Origin: Bacteroidota bacterium
Lineage (GTDB): Bacteria > Chloroflexota > Anaerolineae > Aggregatilineales > Phototrophicaceae
Length of the DNA: 35,026 nucleotides
Assembly (NCBI GenBank): GCA_027492915.1
Contig: JAPUDW010000427.1
Span: 1 to 35,026, forward strand
Reading direction: 5' to 3'
Positions 29,531 through 35,026 of this stretch are shown here, in pieces; the first letter of the stretch is position 1, and each line of letters starts with the position of its first letter. Position numbers and translations under genes: made by a program. The notes beneath the pieces are model-generated. The model was not told the origin of the DNA, made no database searches, and worked only from the letters and a program-made list of their open reading frames with translations.

Positions 29531-29596
29531 GGTTAGCTGGTGTGGAGATGGTTAGCATTGGGCAATGACTTCTCCAATCTCCACACCTCACTAACC
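29531..29596 (+). other. Long intercistronic stem-loop after the solute-binding-protein gene
   Basis: GGTTAG plus GGTGTGGAGA pair with TCTCCACACC plus CTAACC: 6 and 10 bp with a small internal loop (2 versus 3 bases), apical loop of 29 bases. It begins ten bases after the stop codon. No T-run follows, so it may protect the 3' end of the binding-protein mRNA while allowing read-through to the permeases. Confidence 0.75.
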
Positions 29597-29678
29597 CACA
29601 TTAAAGATACTCATACTCGTTGTCTACTACAAGCTGCCAACCAGTCTAGTTTATGCTTGGCAGAGTGAGGGCTTTATT

Positions 29679-30626
29679 TTGGGTGCAATTCGAACGCGCG
29701 TCTTGCCACGCGCACAAAGCCAGACACAGCAGCGCCAGCGGCAGAGCCTAAAACAATGGTTCATCATTGCCGGTTTCGTTCTGCCCGGCGCAATCATATA
29801 TATTCTGTTTTTGATTTTTCCGATGATTCAAGCTTTTTACTATAGTTTGTTTAAGTGGAATGGTCTCGGCCCCGCCACGGATTTTCGGGGGTTGGATAAT
29901 TACGGCGCGGTGCTAAACCATAGCGTGTTCCAGCTTGCGCTTCAGCACAGCCTTGTGATCGTCGTACTGTCCTTGCTTATCCAGCTTCCTAGCGCCTTGC
30001 TGTTGGCGATTGCAGTGGGTCGCAAGCTCAAAGGCCGCATGTTCTTCCGCACGATCTTCTTTCTACCCTACGTCTTTTCTGAGATCATTACCGCCATTAT
30101 CTGGACATACGTCTACCATAAGAATGGTCTCGTCAACATCATTTTGTCCGCGTTGGTTCCCAACTACCAGCCCGCGACCTTATTGGCCGATACCAACACC
30201 GTATTGTTCGCTGTATTTGCAGTCATCACATGGAAATATTTTGGCTTGCAAATGATTCTTTATATGGCGGGCTTGCAGCAGGTCTCGACCGAAATCGAAG
30301 ACGCGAGTCGGATTGATGGCGCCAGTGAATGGGGTGTGCTGCGTTACATCACCATCCCCATGATGGCTCCTACCATCCGTCTGACCATATTCCTCTCGAT
30401 CTTAGGCTCACTCAACCAATTTGCCATCACTTGGGTGCTGACCAATGGTGGGCCGGTGAACGCCAGCGAACTTGCCGCTACCTATATGTATAAGTTCGGC
30501 ATTGTACGCTTCAACTTGGGCTATGGCTCGACTGTGGCCGTCATCCTATTTGTCATCTCGCTGATTTTCTCCGTCGGCTACCAACGTACGCTGCTGCGCC
30601 GCGATTATGCGGGGCGAGTCAGCTAA
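29679..30626 (+). CDS. CUT1-type ABC transporter permease (MalF/UgpA-like)
   Basis: 315 aa with about six membrane segments, starting near residue 27 (WFIIAGFVLPGAIIYILFLIF) after a basic, Gln/Arg-rich tail. The EAA coupling loop is EIEDASRIDGASEWGVLRY followed by ITIPMMAPT. The start is a TTG at 29679: GTGAGG lies eight bases upstream and no other in-frame start precedes the first membrane helix. It is followed 15 bases later by its MalG-like partner. Its separation from the binding-protein gene by 158 bases and a large stem-loop suggests lower expression than that gene. Confidence 0.9.
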   Translation: MGAIRTRVLPRAQSQTQQRQRQSLKQWFIIAGFVLPGAIIYILFLIFPMIQAFYYSLFKWNGLGPATDFRGLDNYGAVLNHSVFQLALQHSLVIVVLSLLIQLPSALLLAIAVGRKLKGRMFFRTIFFLPYVFSEIITAIIWTYVYHKNGLVNIILSALVPNYQPATLLADTNTVLFAVFAVITWKYFGLQMILYMAGLQQVSTEIEDASRIDGASEWGVLRYITIPMMAPTIRLTIFLSILGSLNQFAITWVLTNGGPVNASELAATYMYKFGIVRFNLGYGSTVAVILFVISLIFSVGYQRTLLRRDYAGRVS

Positions 30627-30641
30627 ATAAGGAGAAACATA

Positions 30642-31508
30642 ATGTCCGCTGTATCGTCGCGTACAACAAAGCCCACATTGAACCTAAACGATCTGGTGTG
30701 GGGTGTTCTTAAATATGGTGTCTTATTGCTATTGTCGTTTGTGGTTCTCGCACCCGTAATTACTGCTGTTTTGGGCGGGTTTAAGAACACGGGTGAACTA
30801 TTCCAGTCGCCCTTTGGCCTTCCGCAGGTGTTCCGCTGGGAAAACTACACCGACATCCTCATCAATTCGAGTTTCTGGCAGCAGCTTGCCAATAGCAGCA
30901 TCATTGTCGCTGGCGACACGCTGCTCACCGTAACATTTTCCAGTCTGCTGGCCTTCATTTTCAGCCGCCTCGACTTTCCCGGTCGTGATTTACTCTTTAA
31001 CTTTTTCACCCTCGGCTTGTTGTTCCCCATCACCATCGCTTTCTTGCCCGTGTACATTACCGTCCGCCAGCTTGGCTTGCTCGATAGCTACTTCGGTGTC
31101 ATCTTGCCACTGGTCGCTTTTGGTATCCCTGGCGCGACCCTCATTTTGCGCGGCTTCTTCCGCGCCATTCCGATTGAACTTGAAGATGCAGCTTATATTG
31201 ATGGCTGTGATACGCTTGGCTTCTTCTGGTATATCCTGCTGCCCTTGGCGCGTCCTGCCCTCGGCGCAATTTTTGTGCTGGAAACCATCAAAGCGTGGAA
31301 TGAATATTTCCTGCCACTGCTCGTGTTCAATGACGAGAAAAAATGGCCGCTCACCCTCGGCATCATGCAGTTTCAAGGGCAGTATGCCACCGACTGGGGG
31401 CGTGTCATGGCGTTTATCAGTTTGCTCATCGTTCCCGCTGTGGCTTTCTACCTGCTGACCCAGCGTTACATTGTTACCGGCCTTACAGGCGGTGAAATCA
31501 AAGGCTAA
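30642..31508 (+). CDS. CUT1-type ABC transporter permease (MalG-like)
   Basis: 288 aa, the standard length for this family and so without the insert seen in the other MalG-like permease of the window. The first membrane segment (about 22-45) is followed by GGFKNTGELFQSPFGLP. The EAA loop reads ELEDAAYIDGCDTLGFFWYI followed by LLPLARPA, and the C-terminus is LTQRYIVTGLTGGEIKG. AAGGAG lies before the ATG. The GH3 gene begins 13 bases after its stop, completing a regulator/importer/glycosidase unit. Confidence 0.93.
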   Translation: MSAVSSRTTKPTLNLNDLVWGVLKYGVLLLLSFVVLAPVITAVLGGFKNTGELFQSPFGLPQVFRWENYTDILINSSFWQQLANSSIIVAGDTLLTVTFSSLLAFIFSRLDFPGRDLLFNFFTLGLLFPITIAFLPVYITVRQLGLLDSYFGVILPLVAFGIPGATLILRGFFRAIPIELEDAAYIDGCDTLGFFWYILLPLARPALGAIFVLETIKAWNEYFLPLLVFNDEKKWPLTLGIMQFQGQYATDWGRVMAFISLLIVPAVAFYLLTQRYIVTGLTGGEIKG

Positions 31509-31521
31509 TGAAGGTTCATAC

Positions 31522-33891
31522 ATGACCACTACACATGCTTACCACGATCACACTCTGTCCCTCGACGAGCGTGTCCGTCACTTACTTGCGGAAATGACCA
31601 TCGAGGAAAAAGTCGCTCAACTTTGGGGGATCTGGGTCAACGAGATTATCGAGACCGAACATGCCGAGCGCCAGTTTTCGCCCGAAAAAGCCCGTCAGAA
31701 TATCCCCAATGGAGTAGGGCATATCTCCCGTGTCGGCGGCGGGGCGCTGCTCCCTCCCGCGAAAAGTGCCCACCTCGCCAACAGTATTCAGCATTTTCTG
31801 GTCGAGCAAACCCGCTTGGGTATTCCCGCCATCGTCCACGAGGAAAGTTGTGCTGGCTACTTGGGTCGCGAGGCCACCACCTTCCCGCAAGCCATCGGCC
31901 TTGGTGCCACATGGGAGCCGGATTTAGTTCGCCAGATGGCGGATGTCATTCGCCAGCAGATGCGGGCAGTCGGTGCGCATAACACCCTTGCCCCTGTCTT
32001 TGATGTGGTGCGTGACGCGCGTTGGGGGCGTAACGAAGAAACTTATGGCGAAGACCCTTTCCTAATAAGTGCGATGGGTACTGCCTATGTACAGGGTATT
32101 CAAACTGATGATTGGACGCAGGGCATCTCCGCCACCGCCAAGCACTTTCTCGGTCATTCCTTTTCCGAAGGCGGCATGAATTGGGCACCCACCCACATCC
32201 CCGACCGCGAACTGCGCGAAGTTTTTCTTACACCCTTCAAAGCGGCACTCTATGGTGCCAATATTGCTACCTTTATGAACGCCTATCATGAGCACGATGG
32301 TGTCCCTGTAGGCAGTTCCCGCACCCTCATGGTTGATCTGCTGCGTGGTGAATTAGGCTTCGATGGTGTAGTAGCCTCCGACTATTTCACAGTAAACATG
32401 TTCGCCCAGTATCATAAAATCGCCGCCAACAAGCAGGAAGCTGCCATCTTTGGCTTACAAGCTGGTATTGATGTTGAACTCCCCGGTGTTGATTGTTACG
32501 GGCAGCCGTTGCTGGACGCACTTGCGGCAGGTCAAATCGATACCGCCTTGATTGATGCCTCTGTTCAACGGGTCTTAAAACTCAAATTCCAGTTGGGTTT
32601 GTTCGAAAATCCCTATGTCAACGCCGATAAAGCCATCGAGATTTTCAACACGCCTGCTCAACTTGACCTGTCCCGTACCCTTGCGCAAAAGTCGATTGTT
32701 CTGCTCAAGAATGAGGGCGCGTTGCTTCCGCTCAAGCCGTCTATCAAATCATTAGCCGTCATCGGCCCTAGCGCTGATAGCATACGCTTGCTACAGGGCG
32801 AATATCACTACCCCGCCCATCTTGAGGGTAATTTTGACCCTGATGTGAGCCTCGGCGCACCCACCCCGCCCGAAAAGTCGAGAGTGTTCGACTGGTCGGA
32901 TCATTTCCCAGAGTCAACCACTGTATTAGCTGGCATTCGTGCCGCCGTATCGCCCGAAACCCAATTGCACTACGCACAGGGATGCACTACCTCCGGCAGC
33001 GCAACATCCAGTTTCGCCGACGCGGTGGAAGCCGCTCGTAAAAGCGAAGTTGCGGTTGTCGTCGTGGGTGATAAATCTGGTTTGGCTCGCGGTTGCACCT
33101 GTGGCGAGTCACACGATAGCGCTACCCTCACTCTCCCCGGTGTTCAGCAGCAGTTGGTCGAAGCAGTAGTCGCAACCGGTACACCCACCATTGTTGTCTT
33201 GTTGACAGGACGCCCTTACGCTGTCGAATGGATTGCTTCCAATGCTTCCGCGCTCCTCGAAGCGTGGTTGCCTGCTCAAGAAGGCGGCGCTGCCATCGCC
33301 GATGTTCTGTTTGGCGCTGTAAATCCCGGTGGCAAATTGCCGGTGTCCTTCCCGCGTCATGTGGGGCAGGTACCTCTTTACTACAATCATAAGCCTTCAG
33401 GTGGTCGCAGCCATTGGCAGGGGACTTATGAAGACATGACCACCAAACCCCTCTTTGCCTTTGGTCATGGCCTCAGCTATACCAACTTTGAGTATACCAA
33501 CCTTCAACTGAGCGCATCTCAGGTCACCGCCGCCGATACACTAACGATCCGTGCCACCGTCAAAAACTGTGGTGCAGTCGCGGGTGATGAAGTGGTTCAA
33601 CTCTACCTCAACGACCCTGTAGCCTCGGTTACGCGGCCTGTGCAGGAGTTGAAAGGCTTTAAGCGCATTTCTTTGCAACCAAATGAGCAGCAAACCGTTT
33701 GCTTTGATCTCGACGTGCGCCACTTGGCCTTCTATGATCGCCAGATGAAGTATGTAGTCGAAACCGGTGCGATCTCGGTCATGGTCGGCAGCGCTTCAGA
33801 CGACATCCGTTTGCACGGCTCATTCACCATTACCGGCGAAACCACTCCCGTCGAACAGGTCTACTTCACCCCCGTAACCGTCGAGCACTAA
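31522..33891 (+). CDS. GH3 family beta-glycosidase (beta-glucosidase/beta-xylosidase-like)
   Basis: 789 aa from the ATG at 31522, with GAAGG about eight bases upstream; the frame opens at 31471 inside the permease gene. Domain order: GH3 N-terminal barrel with NTLAPVFDVVRDARWGRNEETYGEDP, AKHFLGHS, and nucleophile D287 in VVASDYF. Then the GH3 C-terminal sandwich follows, with VLLKNEGALLPL and the acid/base loop CGESHDSATLTLPG. A C-terminal fibronectin-III-like domain comes last (VQLYLNDPVASVTRPVQELKGFKRI). No signal peptide, so it cleaves imported oligosaccharides in the cytoplasm. It lacks the KHFPGHG-type motif of NagZ enzymes. Beta-glucosidase and beta-xylosidase cannot be separated from sequence. 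Confidence 0.93.
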   Translation: MTTTHAYHDHTLSLDERVRHLLAEMTIEEKVAQLWGIWVNEIIETEHAERQFSPEKARQNIPNGVGHISRVGGGALLPPAKSAHLANSIQHFLVEQTRLGIPAIVHEESCAGYLGREATTFPQAIGLGATWEPDLVRQMADVIRQQMRAVGAHNTLAPVFDVVRDARWGRNEETYGEDPFLISAMGTAYVQGIQTDDWTQGISATAKHFLGHSFSEGGMNWAPTHIPDRELREVFLTPFKAALYGANIATFMNAYHEHDGVPVGSSRTLMVDLLRGELGFDGVVASDYFTVNMFAQYHKIAANKQEAAIFGLQAGIDVELPGVDCYGQPLLDALAAGQIDTALIDASVQRVLKLKFQLGLFENPYVNADKAIEIFNTPAQLDLSRTLAQKSIVLLKNEGALLPLKPSIKSLAVIGPSADSIRLLQGEYHYPAHLEGNFDPDVSLGAPTPPEKSRVFDWSDHFPESTTVLAGIRAAVSPETQLHYAQGCTTSGSATSSFADAVEAARKSEVAVVVVGDKSGLARGCTCGESHDSATLTLPGVQQQLVEAVVATGTPTIVVLLTGRPYAVEWIASNASALLEAWLPAQEGGAAIADVLFGAVNPGGKLPVSFPRHVGQVPLYYNHKPSGGRSHWQGTYEDMTTKPLFAFGHGLSYTNFEYTNLQLSASQVTAADTLTIRATVKNCGAVAGDEVVQLYLNDPVASVTRPVQELKGFKRISLQPNEQQTVCFDLDVRHLAFYDRQMKYVVETGAISVMVGSASDDIRLHGSFTITGETTPVEQVYFTPVTVEH

Positions 33892-33919
33892 TCTCAACTA
33901 CCCCATCTACCATCTCTCG

Positions 33920-33950
33920 TAGGGAACGGTCTCAGATCGTTCCCTATTTT
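33920..33950 (+). terminator. Rho-independent terminator of the importer/GH3 operon
   Basis: TAGGGAACG and CGTTCCCTA form a perfect nine-base stem with a nine-base loop, followed by TTTT. It lies 28 bases after the GH3 stop. Confidence 0.85.
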
Positions 33951-33975
33951 CAAACCTTATTAGTTTACGCACTTT

Positions 33976-34017
33976 CCTCCATCGCTTGCGGGGGAGGTGT
34001 CGCGTCAGCGACGGAGG
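33976..34017. repeat. C-rich/G-rich intergenic inverted repeat
   Basis: Arms CCTCC-x-TCGCT and AGCGA-x-GGAGG pair over ten bases around one mismatch, with a 20-base loop rich in G. It resembles dispersed REP-like elements and is similar in composition to the repeat at 14642-14669. Confidence 0.5.
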
Positions 34018-34251
34018 GGGTTTACCGCTTCAGTTTGTACTCAGCAAATTGGAGAGGGCTGCGAACGACATGAGGGAGTGGAGGGGTGAGGTTAAGCGAA
34101 AACGCCCAAAATTGTTAGAAAGTGAACCTTTTGCTATGGGTGAGAAGGTATAGGGATGAGGGGGCTGCCTTCCTAAACCTTAGAAAACGGTTTGTCGTTT
34201 CATACCGCACCTTCACAAATAGGGGTCACAATGGATCTTTCAGCCTGTTAT

Positions 34252-34275
34252 TGCCTGTAAAACAGGCACCTTTTT
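34252..34275 (+). terminator. Orphan terminator-like hairpin
   Basis: TGCCTGT, loop AAA and ACAGGCA are followed by CC and TTTTT. No annotated gene ends just upstream: the nearest plus-strand stop is 360 bases away and already has its own terminator. It could end a small RNA. Confidence 0.55.
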
Positions 34276-34319
34276 CATCTTCGCTTGAACCTATCTCCGT
34301 GCCTCTGTGCCATTGAGAC

Positions 34320-34373
34320 TTTGTGTTAAAAATCTTTGCACCTTTGCCTCTTCGCGCCTTTGCGTTAAAAATC
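34320..34373. repeat. Low-complexity repeat with two TTTGYGTTAAAAATC copies
   Basis: TTTGTGTTAAAAATC (34320-34334) and TTTGCGTTAAAAATC (34359-34373) lie 39 bases apart within a run of CTTTGC/CCTCTTCGCG-like words that starts near 34295. Similar CTTTGCG-TTAAAAA intergenic sequences occur in several bacterial phyla (from memory); function unknown. Confidence 0.5.
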
Positions 34374-34447
34374 CTTCCTCATCTTGGCGTTTTGATGTCT
34401 CAATGTCATAATCAAATTACACTGATATAAATCGACTTTGAGGTTAT

Positions 34448-35026
34448 ATGCCCCCACAGAAAATCATCATTGATACCGACCCCGGCATTGACGACTCGAT
34501 GGCAATTTTCCTCGCTCTCAACTCACCGGAACTCGAAGTAATCGGCCTCACCACCGTTTTCGGTAACGTTCACGTCAACCTAGCGGTGACCAACGCCCTA
34601 CGCTTGCTCGAAATCGCTGGTCGCACCGATATTCCAGTCGCAAAAGGTGCCGCCAATCCTTTAGCCGGTAATTTCGATAATCCCCCCGCTTTCATTCATG
34701 GTGATGACGGTCAAGGTAATATTCATCTGCCGCCACCTACCACAACCGCCATCAACCAACCGTCGGCTCAATTCATCGTTGAGCAAATAATGAACGCCCC
34801 CGGTGAAGTTACACTGGTTCCCATCGGCCCATTGACCAACATCGCTTTAGCCTTACGCCTCGAACCGCGTATCGCTCAAAATGTGAAACAGGTCGTTTTA
34901 ATGGGTGGTAATGCCCTCGTTCCCGGCAATGCAACGCCCGCTGCCGAAGCCAATATTCACGACGATCCCGAAGCTGCTGATGTGGTGTTTGGTGCTAATT
35001 GGCCGGTAACGATGGTCGGTTTGGAT
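34448..35026 (+). CDS. Nucleoside hydrolase (IunH family), N-terminal part
   Basis: 193 codons to the window edge, still open. The calcium/catalytic signature IIIDTDPGIDDSMAI is at residues 6-20. HGDDGQG matches the conserved HGxDGLG, and VLMGGNA and ANIHDDPEAADVVF correspond to the MGG and EFNIxxDPEAA blocks of the family. Members cleave the N-glycosidic bond of ribonucleosides to base and ribose. The EAN in place of the common EFN suggests a divergent specificity subgroup. GAGG lies six bases before the ATG, and TATAAA at about 34425 may be part of its promoter. It starts after a long intergenic region, so it is probably its own unit. Confidence 0.92.
   Translation, partial: MPPQKIIIDTDPGIDDSMAIFLALNSPELEVIGLTTVFGNVHVNLAVTNALRLLEIAGRTDIPVAKGAANPLAGNFDNPPAFIHGDDGQGNIHLPPPTTTAINQPSAQFIVEQIMNAPGEVTLVPIGPLTNIALALRLEPRIAQNVKQVVLMGGNALVPGNATPAAEANIHDDPEAADVVFGANWPVTMVGLD

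Larger units (their letters stand above)
33892..34447. other. 556-base intergenic region with two terminators and repeats
   Basis: No convincing gene. It holds, in order, the GH3 terminator, a C-rich/G-rich inverted repeat, a purine-rich stretch (34050-34090), an orphan terminator-like hairpin, and a T/G/C-biased low-complexity repeat with two TTAAAAATC copies. All except the purine-rich stretch are listed separately. The one open frame of about 64 codons (34122-34316) has no ribosome site and crosses the orphan hairpin, so it is not called. Confidence 0.55.

Noticed and set aside
31471-31521. Upstream start of the GH3 gene inside the permease gene
   Set aside because: It would overlap the permease by 38 bases; GAAGG favours the ATG at 31522.
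34122-34316. 64-codon plus-strand frame before the nucleoside hydrolase
   Set aside because: No ribosome site, crosses a terminator-like hairpin and a low-complexity repeat.
1-35026. tRNA genes, CRISPR arrays, insertion sequences, prophage or defence genes
   Set aside because: None seen; all long frames are metabolic, transport or regulatory genes with uniform codon style, and no repeat-spacer pattern or transposase motif is present.

Overview
The window looks like a piece of a moderately GC-rich, free-living heterotrophic bacterial chromosome. My best guess is a Chloroflexota (Anaerolineae-like) genome. The guess rests on non-lipoprotein solute-binding proteins with '...AQ'-type signal-peptide ends, CUT1 importers with no ATPase gene beside them, a fused Fe-S/molybdopterin hydroxylase subunit, and families of C-rich/G-rich intergenic inverted repeats. 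There is no rRNA, tRNA or ribosomal gene to confirm it. No insertion sequence, integrase, phage gene or CRISPR array was seen.

Layout. (1) 1-4652: the 3' end of a Gfo/Idh/MocA-type dehydrogenase (+) faces a minus-strand operon of solute-binding protein, two CUT1-type permeases and a D-amino-acid-oxidase-like flavoenzyme. (2) 5201-8936: a divergent plus-strand pair encodes a molybdenum hydroxylase of the xanthine dehydrogenase family (FAD subunit, then a fused [2Fe-2S]+molybdopterin subunit). (3) 9075-10410: a GNAT acetyltransferase (+) and a small guanidinium exporter, gdx/sugE (-). The exporter is preceded by a clear two-hairpin guanidine-II (mini-ykkC) riboswitch and a good promoter. (4) 10478-22306: a long minus-strand array. 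In transcription order it holds a peptide-type solute-binding protein, DppB- and DppC-like permeases, a proline-iminopeptidase-like hydrolase, an acetamidase/formamidase, a catabolic glutamine-synthetase-like ligase, an SDR, an aldehyde dehydrogenase and two M20 metallopeptidases, ending at a strong terminator. (5) 22486-26812 (-): a GH38 alpha-mannosidase and nagA. Divergent from them (27090-33891, +) are a LacI-type regulator, a second CUT1 importer and a GH3 beta-glycosidase. (6) 34448 to the end: a nucleoside hydrolase, cut by the window edge.

How the parts may work together. Region 4 reads as uptake of peptides or amides followed by hydrolysis and a gamma-glutamylation-style route: ligase, SDR, ALDH, then peptidases releasing glutamate and an amino acid. 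This would be an amino-alcohol variant of the Puu/Ipu-type pathways and is my main functional hypothesis. Region 5 is a glycan-scavenging locus. Two near-identical LacI-type operators flank the divergent nagA/lacI promoter region, 116 bp apart centre to centre. None of the three ABC importers has an ATPase gene here, so a shared ATPase elsewhere must energise them. In all three importer operons an intercistronic stem-loop separates the solute-binding-protein gene from the first permease gene.
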